A stretch of DNA of 64,000 bases from Paraburkholderia bannensis NBRC 103871 (GCF_000685015.1 NZ_BAYA01000005.1:186001-250000); one strand, 5' to 3'; positions 26,544 through 35,929 are shown, counted from the first letter of the stretch. Notes: generated from the sequence alone by a model not told the origin. Made by a program: numbers and translations.

Positions 26544-27469
26544 GCCTTCTTCCTTCCCACTGCCGCCAGTTGGCGCAGACGGCGCGCGAGCGCCTTCGAC
26601 ACGACCGGCTGGTTTTGCGTATCGCGCGCGCCATGCGCCACTTCGCTCTCGCGAAGGAACAGCGTGGTTTCGCGCGCAACGATTTCGCGTTCGTTGTCCG
26701 AGGTGATCATGTGATACGAGTCGTCGAGCCAGAGCGTACGCAGGAAATTCGCGCCGATGTTGTCGATCACGTAGCGCGGGTTGCGCGGGCTCGACGTTTC
26801 GTCGTCGATGGCATGAATCACGAGCGTATCGTTTTCGATCGCCGCCACGTCCTTGCGCGCCGCGCGGGCGAGACGCAACGCCTGGTGCAGCGCGGGCAGC
26901 GAGATCGTCGACGGCCCGACTTCGCTGAACGAATTGCGCTGCATCGCGCGCGCGATCTTCTTGCGCAGCGCTTCGTTTCGCACGCCGAACGGTTCCGACT
27001 CGCGATACCGGTAGGTGTGGCGCATCGGCGTGTAATAGGCCCAGTCCAGCAGGAAGCGATACCACGGGATCGCCCAGCCGTCGTAAGCCAGCGTGAGCGA
27101 AAGCAGCACGAGCGACTGCGCGCTGGGCCGCTCGCGGATCAGCCGCATCGCCAGCGCGCCGCCAATCGACAGGCCGATGATCGACACGCGCTCGTAGCGC
27201 GCGGCAAGCGCGTCGAACTCGCGCGCCGCGGACTCGACCCATTGCTCCATCGTCTGTTCGCTGGAGCCTGCGCTATAGCCTTCGATCAGCGGTGCGCAGA
27301 CCGTGAAGCCTTCGTTCTGCAGATAACGGGCGAGGTAGCGCAGCTCGATCGGCGAGCTCGACAGGCCGTGCAGCAGCAGGACGGCGTGACCGTCGCCTTC
27401 GCTGAAAATGCGTTGCGGTTGCAGGGCGGGCGTTTCGCGCACGGCCGGTTCCATCTCGACAGTCGCCAC
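26540..27469 (-). CDS. Alpha/beta hydrolase (carboxylesterase type)
   Basis: 309 aa cytoplasmic serine hydrolase. Nucleophile elbow GLSIGG (Ser101), oxyanion strand VLLLHGLSSSP, acid in HAIDDETSS and His in DDSYHMITSD give a full triad; the overall layout follows the Est30/monoglyceride lipase branch. Starts at GTG 27469, 1 nt after the stop of the upstream gene and 7 nt after GGAGG. Overlaps the MipA gene by 4 nt. Substrate unknown; a membrane or envelope-stress link is suggested by neighbours. Confidence 0.9.
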   Translation of the reverse strand: MATVEMEPAVRETPALQPQRIFSEGDGHAVLLLHGLSSSPIELRYLARYLQNEGFTVCAPLIEGYSAGSSEQTMEQWVESAAREFDALAARYERVSIIGLSIGGALAMRLIRERPSAQSLVLLSLTLAYDGWAIPWYRFLLDWAYYTPMRHTYRYRESEPFGVRNEALRKKIARAMQRNSFSEVGPSTISLPALHQALRLARAARKDVAAIENDTLVIHAIDDETSSPRNPRYVIDNIGANFLRTLWLDDSYHMITSDNEREIVARETTLFLRESEVAHGARDTQNQPVVSKALARRLRQLAAVGRKKA

Positions 27470-27470
27470 G

Positions 27471-28244
27471 TCAGGCCTCCGTGCTCAAAACGAGGAAGTC
27501 GCCCGCATGCGTGGTGAAGCGCTCGCAATGGCAGTTGGTCAGGCGGAATTCGCGCTCGTTCGCCGCGCGGCGCAGGCGCACGCGATGCGCGCCCGGCCAC
27601 AGCGTATTGGTGAGGCGCTGGACGTCCTCCGGATGCACGGCGTCGAACAGCGGCCCCGGCGCCACTTCGGTGGCGGCCGGCAGCGCCGACGTGCTCTGGC
27701 CCACGCTCGCTCGCTGCGCCGCATTGCGCTCCAGCGCCTTGATGAGGATGAAGCCCTCGTGATGCTGCGCGAGATGGCGCAACAGGCGATGCGTTTCGTC
27801 CTCGGCGCGGCGCGCGAGCACGCGCTCGTTGTCGTGGCGCAGCAGCATTTCATAGCGCGACTGCGCGACCGAAGCGATCAGCTGCGCACGAAACTGCTCG
27901 CGGCGCAGACGCTCGATCAGCGTAATCACGATCAGCGTGACGAGCGGGTACGAGACCAGCAGCACGGCGTCGTGGAAATCGAGCACGGAAATATCGGCGT
28001 AAGGCGGCACGAACAGGTAATCGGCAATGCCCAGACCCAGCACCATGACCGTGAGCGCCGGCGCAAGCCCGAAGTAATACTCGACCAGCGAAGCGGCGAT
28101 ACAGAACGCCGTGCCCGGCATCATCGGCCCAAGCAACGGATGCAGTGCGAGACGCACGACGCTCGCAATGGCGAGCGCGACAGCGGCGTAGCCCCAGCGT
28201 CGCGGACCTCGGGGCGCCCAATGAAGGGCATTACGGACTTTCAT
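27471..28244 (-). CDS. KdpD-like DUF4118 membrane sensor without kinase domain
   Basis: 257 aa. Residues about 15-112 form four membrane helices of the DUF4118 type found in KdpD and other sensors (PLLGPMMPGTAFCIAASLVE, DYLFVPPYADISVLDF). A cytoplasmic coiled-coil (about 112-170) and a PAS-like remnant (about 200-255, FDAVHPEDVQRLTN) follow. There is no histidine kinase or GGDEF output, so it may sense membrane or ionic state and act through a partner. First gene of the operon with hydrolase and MipA. Confidence 0.8.
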   Translation of the reverse strand: MKVRNALHWAPRGPRRWGYAAVALAIASVVRLALHPLLGPMMPGTAFCIAASLVEYYFGLAPALTVMVLGLGIADYLFVPPYADISVLDFHDAVLLVSYPLVTLIVITLIERLRREQFRAQLIASVAQSRYEMLLRHDNERVLARRAEDETHRLLRHLAQHHEGFILIKALERNAAQRASVGQSTSALPAATEVAPGPLFDAVHPEDVQRLTNTLWPGAHRVRLRRAANEREFRLTNCHCERFTTHAGDFLVLSTEA

Positions 28245-28675
28245 GTTTGTTCAGGGCCCCGTTCTTTTGCGGGCCGATGCGAGAAGTGCAAGGAAACGCC
28301 AGATGGGCGGCCAATGGCGCCCTCTTTGTAATCACTGTAAGGAAGGACGGCTCGAGTTGGCTGGCCGATGGCTGGCGGGTGCGGTGAGGTTCCTTCGCGG
28401 GTGCGTATGTTACCACCGATTACAAACCTTCTTATTCGTCTGACGGACTAAATCTGACAGCATCACCCGTACCCAGACGCGTGAATGTGATGAAAATTCT
28501 GATGACATTGGCGCACACATTACTTCAACACGCGTTAACAAAGGCTTAAGTCTTGTCGAGAGCGGATCCAGGCCCACCCGTTCTGCCCCGATTTCAACGC
28601 GCCGTTTGCGGTTGCCCTCGCCAAAAACTTCGTCTATAGTTGAGCGCGTACTCACTCTTAAATAGCTTGCACAAG
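28245..28675. other. Intergenic region between divergent operons
   Basis: About 430 nt between the sensor operon (minus) and tetR (plus). GC falls around 28420-28560, with A/T-rich stretches suited to promoters. The only clear element is the 18-nt tetR operator at 28640-28657. No gene-like frame with coding bias was seen. Confidence 0.5.
28640..28657. promoter_or_regulatory. Probable TetR operator, copy 1 (upstream of tetR)
   Basis: TTGAGCGCGTACTCACTC, identical to 29274-29291. The core TGAG-CGCGTA-CTCA is an imperfect palindrome. It sits 19-36 nt upstream of the tetR start codon, overlapping the expected promoter, so autorepression is likely. Confidence 0.7.
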
Positions 28676-29245
28676 ATGGCTCGTCCCTTAAGTCCGGAAA
28701 AGCGCAGCGCGTTGCTGGCCGCCGCCACGCAGGCTGTCGCCGAACAAGGCGTCCAGGCCAGCACCGCGAGCATCGCCCGTGGCGCGGGCGTCGCCGAAGG
28801 GACGCTGTTCACCTACTTCGAGAGCAAGGACGAACTGTTTCAGGCGCTGTACCTGCATCTCAAGGAAGACCTGGGAGAGACCATCATGCCTGGGTATCCT
28901 TATGAATTGGAGTTCCGGCTGCGCGTCGAGCACATCTTCCAGCGCTATGTGAGCTGGGGCCTCGCCAACACGGCCAAACGCCTCGCCATTTCGCGGCTTT
29001 CGGCGTCCGGGCTGCTGCAGGACGCCACCCGCGCGCGCGCCACGGAACGGTTCCAGGCGGTGTCGCGCATGATGGAAGACGCGGTGCAAAGCGGCGTGCT
29101 GCTGAACGCGCCGATCGCCTTCCTTTACGCCATCATCGAACGCATTGCCGACACCACCATCGAATTCGTCGAAAGCCATCCCGACGACGCGCAACGTCAT
29201 TGCCAGCTTGGGTTTCATGCCGCCTGGCGTGCGATCACGCCGTAA
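28676..29245 (+). CDS. TetR-family repressor of the SDR/epimerase operon
   Basis: 189 aa. The N-terminal TetR helix-turn-helix is about residues 12-57 (RSALLAAATQAVAEQG then IARGAGVAEGTLFTYFESKD). The C-terminal ligand domain is variable. ATG 28676 is chosen (MARPLSPEKR). The identical 18-nt operator occurs before this gene and before the following SDR gene, so it should repress both. The inducer is unknown, probably a lipophilic or aldehyde/ketone compound. Confidence 0.92.
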   Translation: MARPLSPEKRSALLAAATQAVAEQGVQASTASIARGAGVAEGTLFTYFESKDELFQALYLHLKEDLGETIMPGYPYELEFRLRVEHIFQRYVSWGLANTAKRLAISRLSASGLLQDATRARATERFQAVSRMMEDAVQSGVLLNAPIAFLYAIIERIADTTIEFVESHPDDAQRHCQLGFHAAWRAITP

Positions 29246-29273
29246 CTCACGCCGTGGTTTTTTTAGCTCATTA

Positions 29274-29291
29274 TTGAGCGCGTACTCACTC
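29274..29291. promoter_or_regulatory. Probable TetR operator, copy 2 (upstream of the SDR gene)
   Basis: Exact repeat of the 18-nt element TTGAGCGCGTACTCACTC found upstream of tetR, ending 19 nt before the SDR start and followed by AGAAGGAAAG, the ribosome site. Two exact copies 634 nt apart in upstream regions strongly suggest one regulator. Confidence 0.7.
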
Positions 29292-29310
29292 ATATAGAAG
29301 GAAAGTCATC

Positions 29311-30156
29311 ATGTCGAATCAAAAGTGGTTCATCACGGGCGCGTCCAGCGGTCTCGGACTGGCACTCGCCGAAAAGCTGCTGGCCGAAGGCCATCGTGTC
29401 GTCGCCGCGGTGCGCCGTACCGAAGCGCTGCAAGCGCTCAAAGCGGCCTGGCCAGAACAGCTCGAAGTGGAATCGGTCGACGTGACCCTCCCCGAGCAGG
29501 TGCGCGCCGCCGCCGCCCGCCACACCGATGTCGACGTGGTCGTCAATAACGCGGGCGGCGCAGTGATCGGCGCGATGGAAGAGATGACCGAAGCCGATAT
29601 CCAGCAGCAGCTCGCGCTGAACCTGCTGGCGCCGATCCATGTCACGCGCGCGTTTCTCGGTGCGATGCGCGCCAGGCAGCACGGCATGTTCATTCACCTG
29701 AGCAGCCTTGGCGGGCGTGCCGCGTTCGCGGGCGGCTCGATGTATCACGCCGCGAAGTTCGGGCTCGAAGGTTTCGCCGAATCGGTCAGCCAGGAACTGG
29801 CCGGGTTTGGCATCAAGACGCTTATCATCGAGCCGGGTTCCATCGCGACGGGCTTCGTGGCGAATATCCGCTGGACTGAGCAACTGGACGCCTACAAGGA
29901 TGGCGTCGTCGGCAAGTTGCGCGAGCAGGTCAGGAATTTCGGCGAAGAGTTTATTTCCGGCGATCCATTGAAAATGGCCAGCGCCATCTATACGGTCAGC
30001 CAGTTGCCGGAGCCGCCGCTGCGCACGGCCCTCGGCGGCGACGCCTACGCGGTGCTGGAAGCCAGCTATACGCGCAACCTCGACGCGCTGCGGGCGCAGA
30101 AGGAACTCGCCAGCTCGGTGATGTTCGAGGGCAAGCGCGGCTTCATTCCCGAATGA
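29311..30156 (+). CDS. Short-chain dehydrogenase/reductase
   Basis: 281 aa classical SDR. Cofactor motif TGASSGLG (9-16), NNAG near 79-82, catalytic Ser132, Tyr145 and Lys149 (SMYHAAKFG). RR in AVRRTEAL after the second strand suggests NADPH preference. It is controlled by the adjacent TetR protein and followed 14 nt later by an NAD(P)-binding epimerase-like gene. Substrate unknown; related enzymes reduce ketones or oxidise alcohols. Confidence 0.93.
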   Translation: MSNQKWFITGASSGLGLALAEKLLAEGHRVVAAVRRTEALQALKAAWPEQLEVESVDVTLPEQVRAAAARHTDVDVVVNNAGGAVIGAMEEMTEADIQQQLALNLLAPIHVTRAFLGAMRARQHGMFIHLSSLGGRAAFAGGSMYHAAKFGLEGFAESVSQELAGFGIKTLIIEPGSIATGFVANIRWTEQLDAYKDGVVGKLREQVRNFGEEFISGDPLKMASAIYTVSQLPEPPLRTALGGDAYAVLEASYTRNLDALRAQKELASSVMFEGKRGFIPE

Positions 30157-30170
30157 AACGGAGCGAGACA

Positions 30171-30845
30171 ATGCGCGTCGTACTGATCGGAGCAACCGGC
30201 ATGGTCGGCCAGGGCGTATTGCGCGCCTGCCTTGCCGCGCAGGATGTCGCGGAAATCATCGTCGTCGGCCGGCGCGCGCCGGCCGACGACGATCCGCGCA
30301 TCACGACCGTCACCGTGCCGGATCTCGCGCGTTTCGACGCGTCGGATGCGGTGTTTTCTGGCGTCGACGCGTGCTTCTTCTGCGTCGGCGTGTCGTCGTT
30401 CGGCATGTCGGAAGCCGCTTATCGCGCGATCACCTACGACCTCACGTTGCACGTCGCCCAGGCGTTGCTGCACGCGAGTCCGGCGATGACGATGGTGTAT
30501 GTATCCGGTGCGGGCGCGGACAGCAGCGAACAGGGCAAGAGCATGTGGGCGCGCGTGCGCGGGCAGACCGAGAACGCCTTGCAGCGCCTGCCCTTCCGGC
30601 AAGTCGCCATTTTCCGTCCCTCGGCGATCATCCCCGAAGCCGGCATCCAGTCGCGCACCGCCTCTTATCGATGGATGTATGCCGTGCTCAAGCCGCTGCT
30701 TTCGCTGATCCGGCTCGTCTCGCCCCAGAGCGTGCTGACGACCCGGATCATGGGCGATGCGATGCTCAATGCCGTGCGCAAAGGCGTGCCGCACGCGGTG
30801 CTCAAACCTGCGGAGATCGACCGGCTCGCGACTGGGGCGGCATAA
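30171..30845 (+). CDS. NAD(P)-binding epimerase-like protein
   Basis: 224 aa atypical SDR (NAD(P)H-binding/NmrA-like). The glycine motif GATGMVGQG is at the N-terminus and YVSGAGADSS replaces the classical active site. ATG 30171 has GGAG upstream; an earlier ATG at 30153 overlaps the SDR stop. It lies in one transcription unit with the SDR under TetR. Possibly a redox sensor or reductase rather than an epimerase. Confidence 0.87.
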   Translation: MRVVLIGATGMVGQGVLRACLAAQDVAEIIVVGRRAPADDDPRITTVTVPDLARFDASDAVFSGVDACFFCVGVSSFGMSEAAYRAITYDLTLHVAQALLHASPAMTMVYVSGAGADSSEQGKSMWARVRGQTENALQRLPFRQVAIFRPSAIIPEAGIQSRTASYRWMYAVLKPLLSLIRLVSPQSVLTTRIMGDAMLNAVRKGVPHAVLKPAEIDRLATGAA

Positions 30846-30864
30846 CGGCATAACGGCATAACGG
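30841..30864. repeat. Three tandem copies of an 8-nt unit at a stop codon
   Basis: CATAACGG occurs three times head to tail. The TAA stop of the epimerase gene lies in the first copy. Because the unit is not a multiple of three, slippage only moves the non-coding end. Probably a local replication-slippage product. Confidence 0.85.
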
Positions 30865-30883
30865 CGCAGCAACATCATCGCCA

Positions 30884-32329
30884 CTATTGCAGCGCCTCGT
30901 CATGCTGCTTCTGATCGTGCGACGCGGAGCGCGTGCGCACGAACGCCGCCCCTAGCGCGAACGCGATCAGCGCCGCAATCGCGCCAAGCAGGAACGCAAG
31001 GTGATAGCCGCTGTTGAGCGCGGTCGCGGCGTCGGCGCCCGCCGCCGCGAGGCCATCGGTGCGCGCGGCCGCAAGGCTCGCAAGAATGGCGAGGCCCAGC
31101 GCGCCGCCCATCATGAACGATGTATTGACCACGCCCGACGCCAGGCCCGATTCATCGGGCGCGACGTCGCTCATCGCAGCCAGCAGCACGGGATTGAACG
31201 CCACGCCCGCGCCCAGCCCCATCAGCACCATGCCCGGCAATACGTCGACCCAATAGCTGCCGCCAACAGGCGCACGCGCAAACAGCAGCAGCCCGATTGC
31301 CGCGAGCAGCAAGCCGACCGCCAGCGGCGCGCGGATGCCGAAGCGCATCACCAGTTTCGCCGACAGCCCCAGCGAAAACGCGGCCATGATGATGTTGGCG
31401 GGCAGGAACGCGAGTCCCACCTGCATCGCGCTGTAGTTCAACAGGCGCTGCAGGTAGAGCGCGGAGATAAAGAACCACGCAAACAGCGCAGCGGCCCACA
31501 GCACCCCCACCACGTTGGCCGTCGCCACGTTGCGCAGCGCGAACATATGCAGCGGCATCAGCGGATGCGAGACGCGCGATTCGATCACGAGGAACGCGAT
31601 GAGAAGCGCGACGGCCAGACCCAGTTGCAGCAGCGTCGGCACCGACGTCCATCCGGCTTCGTTGCCGTGCACGACGGCATATACCGCGAGCATCAGCGAC
31701 GCGGTCACGGTTATGGCGCCCGCCACGTCGAGTTTCGCGCGCTCAGCAGCGGGTTTGCCCGCAGGCAGCAGCGCCACGCATCCGGCGTAGACGGCCACGC
31801 CGATGGGCAGGTTGACGAGGAAGATCCAGTGCCAGCTCAACGCGCTGGTGAGCAGGCCGCCCAGCAGCACGCCGATGCTGCCGCCGCCCCCGCCCACGAA
31901 ACCGTACACGCCCATCGCCTTCGCACGATCGGCGGGCGACGTGAAGAGATTCATGATGAGCGAAAGCGATACCGCCGACACCACCGCGCCGCCCACGCCC
32001 TGGATCGCGCGCGCGGCAATCAGGATTCCTTGCGATTGGGCGAGGCCGCACGCTACGGACGCAAGCGTGAACCCCGTGATCCCCAGCAAAAACAGCCGCC
32101 GATGGCCAAACAGGTCGCCCAGCCACCCACCCAGCAGCAGGCAGCCGCCGAAGGTGAGCATATAGGCGTTGACCACCCACACGAGCGAGGTTTCGGTGAA
32201 GTGCAGATCCGCACGGATAGACGGCAACGCGACGTTCACGATGGTCGTATCCAGCACGATCATCAGCACGCCAAGGCAGAGCACGATCAGCGCGATCCAG
32301 CGTTGGCGTTCGTCAATGCCATGTGTCAT
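30884..32329 (-). CDS. DHA2-family MFS multidrug exporter
   Basis: 481 aa with 14 predicted helices. LDTTIVNVALPSI (helix 1) and GWLGDLFGHRRLF (motif A) identify the EmrB/QacA drug:proton antiporter branch; the antiporter motif C region is GSIGVLLGGLL. ATG 32329 (MTHGIDERQRW) is chosen. Substrate unknown. It converges with the epimerase gene and precedes no operon partner, so it is probably monocistronic; no adjoining membrane fusion protein is seen. Confidence 0.92.
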   Translation of the reverse strand: MTHGIDERQRWIALIVLCLGVLMIVLDTTIVNVALPSIRADLHFTETSLVWVVNAYMLTFGGCLLLGGWLGDLFGHRRLFLLGITGFTLASVACGLAQSQGILIAARAIQGVGGAVVSAVSLSLIMNLFTSPADRAKAMGVYGFVGGGGGSIGVLLGGLLTSALSWHWIFLVNLPIGVAVYAGCVALLPAGKPAAERAKLDVAGAITVTASLMLAVYAVVHGNEAGWTSVPTLLQLGLAVALLIAFLVIESRVSHPLMPLHMFALRNVATANVVGVLWAAALFAWFFISALYLQRLLNYSAMQVGLAFLPANIIMAAFSLGLSAKLVMRFGIRAPLAVGLLLAAIGLLLFARAPVGGSYWVDVLPGMVLMGLGAGVAFNPVLLAAMSDVAPDESGLASGVVNTSFMMGGALGLAILASLAAARTDGLAAAGADAATALNSGYHLAFLLGAIAALIAFALGAAFVRTRSASHDQKQHDEALQ

Positions 32330-32452
32330 GTCACTGCCCCGGCCCGTGCGGCTTTCATCGCTTCGTGAGATCCTGGAAATGACGGTCATGATACGCCCGA
32401 TTGCGCGGGTTCCATTGGGCCTGGCTTCATTGAAGCGCTGCTCGATCCACGC

Positions 32453-33343
32453 TCATTCGGCATTGAACCGGCGCAGCACGCCTTGTGCGCGCAACGCGTG
32501 GCCGATGCGGCCAATCTCGCGCTCGCCTTCGATCAGCGCAGCCTTGCTGGTATGCACCGAGTAATTGCCGAGATGAAGGTCGTGCGGATGAGGAATGGCC
32601 GAGCCCAGCACGAAGCGCGCGTCGCCATGCGCCTCGAATTCCAGCGCTGCATCGGACGGATCGAATACCACCAGTTCGCCCTGCTCGACTGTGTCGGACG
32701 TGTCGACCGTGTCGGGCACGCGCACGCTGCCGTCCATCACCGCGATCCAGCCCACGCGATAGCCCGGCGGCGGCTGATAACGCCACCGTTGCCCGGCCTT
32801 CAACGTCACTTCGAAGTAGTTGATGCCTGAAGGCGCATCGACCGGGCTGACCGCGTCGCCGCTGCGGCCCAGCAGCACGCGCGCAGGGCCGTCCGACGGG
32901 ATCGCCTCACCCGGCAGGTGCTGGCTGAACGCGGGCGCCAGTTCGCGCTCGGGCGGCAGCGCCACCCAGAGCTGGAACGCCTTGATAGGCGGCTCGACGC
33001 TGCCCGTGTGCCAGACTCCGCGACCGGCGCTCATCCATTCGATATCGCCCGCCGCCATCGTGCCTTCGTGACCGGTGGATTCGGCGTAATGGCTGGTGCC
33101 CTGCATCGCGAGCGTCAAGGTGGCAATGCCCGAATGAGGATGCCAGCCAAAGTTATGCTCGCCCGACGCCTGGCGCGAATCGACGAGATCGAGAAACACG
33201 AACGGTTTGATCAGCTGGCCCACGTCGCCCGGGCTGACCATGCGCACGATCGGCCCATGGGCGTGACCGCGCGTGCGAAAAACCACGTGGCGGCGCGGCT
33301 CCACCCCGGCGGTGGCCGGGCTTGAAGTGACGGCATTCATCAT
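32453..33343 (-). CDS. Pirin-family bicupin protein
   Basis: 296 aa. The N-terminal cupin has FGWHPHSGIATLTL, which supplies the metal-binding histidines, and MSAGRGVWHTG; the C-terminal cupin is degenerate. Some pirins are quercetin 2,3-dioxygenases and others act as redox-sensitive regulators. Start ATG 33343 has CAGGAG upstream; a second ATG follows immediately. It lies 18 nt downstream of azoR on the minus strand, so the two may be cotranscribed under the divergent LysR. Confidence 0.93.
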   Translation of the reverse strand: MMNAVTSSPATAGVEPRRHVVFRTRGHAHGPIVRMVSPGDVGQLIKPFVFLDLVDSRQASGEHNFGWHPHSGIATLTLAMQGTSHYAESTGHEGTMAAGDIEWMSAGRGVWHTGSVEPPIKAFQLWVALPPERELAPAFSQHLPGEAIPSDGPARVLLGRSGDAVSPVDAPSGINYFEVTLKAGQRWRYQPPPGYRVGWIAVMDGSVRVPDTVDTSDTVEQGELVVFDPSDAALEFEAHGDARFVLGSAIPHPHDLHLGNYSVHTSKAALIEGEREIGRIGHALRAQGVLRRFNAE

Positions 33344-33361
33344 CGCTCTCCTGATGTTCGC

Positions 33362-33970
33362 TTAGGCCACGAGCGCGGCAGTTTCCTTGCGGGCCGAATC
33401 GAGTGCGCCGTTGCGTGCGTCAGCCCCCATCGCCACGCCTTCCGCGCGAATGAACGTGATGTCCGTGACGCCGAGCAAGCCGAACGCGACCTTTAGATAG
33501 GTTTCCTGATGATCGAACGGCGCAGCGGGCGAGCCCTCGCTGTAGACGCCGCCACGCGAAGAAGCGATGACCAGCTTCTTGCCGCCGCACAGCCCGACCG
33601 GCCCTTGTTCGGTATAACGGAAGGTGACGCCTGCAACCGAGATGCGATCGATCCACGCCTTCAGTTGCGAAGGCACGCCAAGGTTGTACATCGGCGCGCC
33701 GATGACCACGATATCGGCGGCAAGAAACGCTTCGAGCGCGGCCTGGCCCAGCGCCACGTCCTGTTTCAGGGCCTCGTCGTCGATCGGCGCGCCCTGCGCA
33801 GCCGCCAGATGGGCGGCGCTCAGGTGGCCAATCGGCGTGGCGGCCAGGTCGAGACGCGTAATCGCAAGCTGGGGATGGCTGCTACGCAGCGTCGCCACGA
33901 CGTTCGCCGACAACTCGCGGCTAACGGAACCTTCACCAAGAATGCTGGAATCGATGTGCAAGAGCTTCAT
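33362..33970 (-). CDS. azoR: FMN-dependent NADH-azoreductase
   Basis: 202 aa flavodoxin-like quinone/azo reductase of the AzoR type. [15 protein letters not shown] binds FMN phosphate, [17 protein letters not shown] is the conserved FMN loop, and SRGGVYSEG the isoalloxazine contact. Length matches E. coli AzoR. ATG 33970 follows GGAGAAAAGATC. Divergent from a LysR gene that probably activates it; pirin lies downstream. Likely roles are quinone detoxification and azo or nitro reduction. Confidence 0.93.
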   Translation of the reverse strand: MKLLHIDSSILGEGSVSRELSANVVATLRSSHPQLAITRLDLAATPIGHLSAAHLAAAQGAPIDDEALKQDVALGQAALEAFLAADIVVIGAPMYNLGVPSQLKAWIDRISVAGVTFRYTEQGPVGLCGGKKLVIASSRGGVYSEGSPAAPFDHQETYLKVAFGLLGVTDITFIRAEGVAMGADARNGALDSARKETAALVA

Positions 33971-34065
33971 GATCTTTTCTCCGGACTGGGTAACTGCAGA
34001 ATGTGAGGCCCAGTATGGCGAGGAAAGACATCTCGCACTAGATGGTAGAATCGGATTGAATTCGT

Positions 34066-34075
34066 CCATTAATGG
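34066..34075. promoter_or_regulatory. Small palindrome in the azoR/LysR intergenic region
   Basis: CCATTAATGG, a perfect 10-bp palindrome ending 10 nt before the LysR start codon. It lies in the 114-nt divergent promoter region and could be part of the LysR binding box. Alone it is short, so chance is possible. Confidence 0.35.
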
Positions 34076-34084
34076 AGCAATGAC

Positions 34085-35020
34085 ATGCTCGACCTCAATG
34101 ACCTGGCGATGTTCGTGCAAGTCGTGCGCGCGGGCAGTTTCTCCGAAGCGGCGCGCCGCCTGCGCATGCCGGCCAATACGTTGAGCCGCCGCATCGACCA
34201 GCTCGAAGTGCAACTGGGTACGCGCCTGCTGCATCGCTCCACGCGCAAGCTGGCGCCCAGCACGGAGGGCCAGACGATCTTCGAGCGCTATGCCCCCGCC
34301 ATCGACCAGATTCTCGAACTCGGGCGGCTGCATGCGGACGAGCAAACACCTTCCGGGTCGGTGCGCGTGACCGCGCTGGCCGGGTTATTCGAAGTCTTTC
34401 ATCTGGAATGGCTGGCCGAATTCTATGCACGTTATCCGCACATCAGCATCGAGTTCGTGCTGGACGATGCGCCGTCCGACTTGATCGCCGATCGCATCGA
34501 TCTGGCCTTGCGCATCGGCATCGACACCGGCAGCGGTTTTCGCGTGCGCCGGCTCGCGCCGAATTCGATGATTCTTGCGGCAAGTCCCGCGTACCTGAAA
34601 CAGCGCACCGCGCCGCGCACGCTGAGCGAACTCGCCGATCATGAATGCCTGACGATTTCCAGCGGCCAGGCGCGCAATAAATGGTTGCTACAAGGGCCGC
34701 GCAGCAGCCAGGAAGTGGTCATCAACAGCCGGTTCACGGTCAACGACATGCGCGTGCTGGTGCAGGCCTGCGCAGCCGGACTGGGCATTGCGCTGCTGCC
34801 GCAGCTACTGGCGGAGCCGCTGATCGAAGAGGGAAAACTCGTGCGGGTCTTGCCGACCTATCAGCGTTCGAGCGCGGATCTCGGCTTGCAACTTGTTTAT
34901 ACGAGCCGTCCACCCGTACCGCCTGCGGTCGCGGTATTTGCCGATTTTCTCGTGGAAAAGCTGGGTGAAACGGTGCTGGAGCGCTCGGCGGAACGTGTGC
35001 GCCGATCGGCGCCTCGATAA
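34085..35020 (+). CDS. LysR-family regulator divergent from azoR
   Basis: 311 aa. N-terminal winged helix (about 3-60, [23 protein letters not shown]) and effector domain with [16 protein letters not shown], typical of the CrgA/AaeR-like LysR group that respond to quinones and aromatic compounds. ATG 34085 has GGAG 9 nt upstream. Divergence from azoR suggests it regulates azoR-pirin. Confidence 0.92.
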   Translation: MLDLNDLAMFVQVVRAGSFSEAARRLRMPANTLSRRIDQLEVQLGTRLLHRSTRKLAPSTEGQTIFERYAPAIDQILELGRLHADEQTPSGSVRVTALAGLFEVFHLEWLAEFYARYPHISIEFVLDDAPSDLIADRIDLALRIGIDTGSGFRVRRLAPNSMILAASPAYLKQRTAPRTLSELADHECLTISSGQARNKWLLQGPRSSQEVVINSRFTVNDMRVLVQACAAGLGIALLPQLLAEPLIEEGKLVRVLPTYQRSSADLGLQLVYTSRPPVPPAVAVFADFLVEKLGETVLERSAERVRRSAPR

Positions 35021-35034
35021 AACCAACTAGCTAA

Positions 35035-35319
35035 TTATTTCCCGGTGCTTTTGCGCTTGCGCGATTCCGCCTTTCGACATAGATCGGTGAGCAGCCAGCG
35101 CGCGATTTGCTCAGGCCGGTTCTTGCCATAGGTGGCGAACTTGATTTCGTTGCCGAAATAGACGATGACGCTGCCGGTCATCACTCGATAAGAACCGGCG
35201 TAGCTCACGCCATCCAGTTCCACACGCAAGGGATGCGTGGTTTCATATTCTGCGGAAGCCAAGGTATTGCAAAAAGTGTCAAAGATATGACGATATCGTT
35301 TTGCGTAGCATTTGGTCAA
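35035..35319 (-). CDS. Small unknown protein
   Basis: 94 aa from a TTG at 35319, the only early start in the frame, so the N-terminus is uncertain. The core LRVELDGVSYAGSYRVM, SVIVYFGNEIKF and RPEQIARWLLTDLC is compact, beta-rich and conserved-looking, with a basic C-terminal tail. Not recognised. It is convergent with the LysR gene 14 nt away. Function unknown. Confidence 0.55.
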   Translation of the reverse strand: MTKCYAKRYRHIFDTFCNTLASAEYETTHPLRVELDGVSYAGSYRVMTGSVIVYFGNEIKFATYGKNRPEQIARWLLTDLCRKAESRKRKSTGK

Positions 35320-35427
35320 TGAAATATGCGTTTTGTTTCATATTTCGCCGCTGACGCCCTCGGGATAAGGGTTTAAAGCCATTGTCCGCCACGTTCCGCC
35401 TGCGAACCGGAACGCGGCGTACGAACC

Positions 35428-35679
35428 TTAATGATGCTCGCGATACCGCGCCGCCTGATCGAGTTCGGCTTTTGCCTGGCGCAGCAGTTCTTCGGCGCGC
35501 GTTGCGTGACCGCCGAAATCATCGTGATTGTCTCGACGTGCCGTCTCGATGAGGCCGTTGCTCTGGTCGATCAATTGTTGCGCGTGCACGAGGTTGGGAA
35601 AATGGTCGGGCTGGGCGGCAAAAGCGGCGACAGCGGGCACAGCCAGCGCAGCCGCGATCAATGCAGTGATGAGTTTCAT
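35428..35679 (-). CDS. Small secreted helical protein
   Basis: 83 aa. Clean signal peptide (KLITALIAAALAVPAVAAFA, cleavage near residue 22), followed by one amphipathic helical hairpin rich in His, Asp, Glu and Ala (LVHAQQLIDQSNG, HATRAEELLRQAK). It resembles small periplasmic proteins of unknown function common in Burkholderiales. Monocistronic, and separated from the ssu-type operon by about 250 nt. No function can be assigned. Confidence 0.8.
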   Translation of the reverse strand: MKLITALIAAALAVPAVAAFAAQPDHFPNLVHAQQLIDQSNGLIETARRDNHDDFGGHATRAEELLRQAKAELDQAARYREHH

Positions 35680-35929
35680 GGAGCGTTTCCGTTGTTTGAA
35701 AGGTAACCGTAAATGGCGAAAGACACGCGCCGCCAACACGCGTCGGCCTGTCGCCTGTGGAGGTAACGCCCTTCGTGGAGAAAGCGCTGACCACCCACGG
35801 GCGGTCTTTGGTAACCCCCAATTACGGGATATCGCGCGGACGATTCCCTTCTGAAAACGCCAGAATGTGTAGCGGTTTTGGTCGCGATTACTGATTTTTT
35901 CGATACAAGCTGGAACAGGTGTTGGGCTA

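Noticed and set aside
30841..30864. CATAACGG repeats as a CRISPR-like or regulatory array
   Set aside because: Only 8 nt units without spacers; ordinary slippage repeat.
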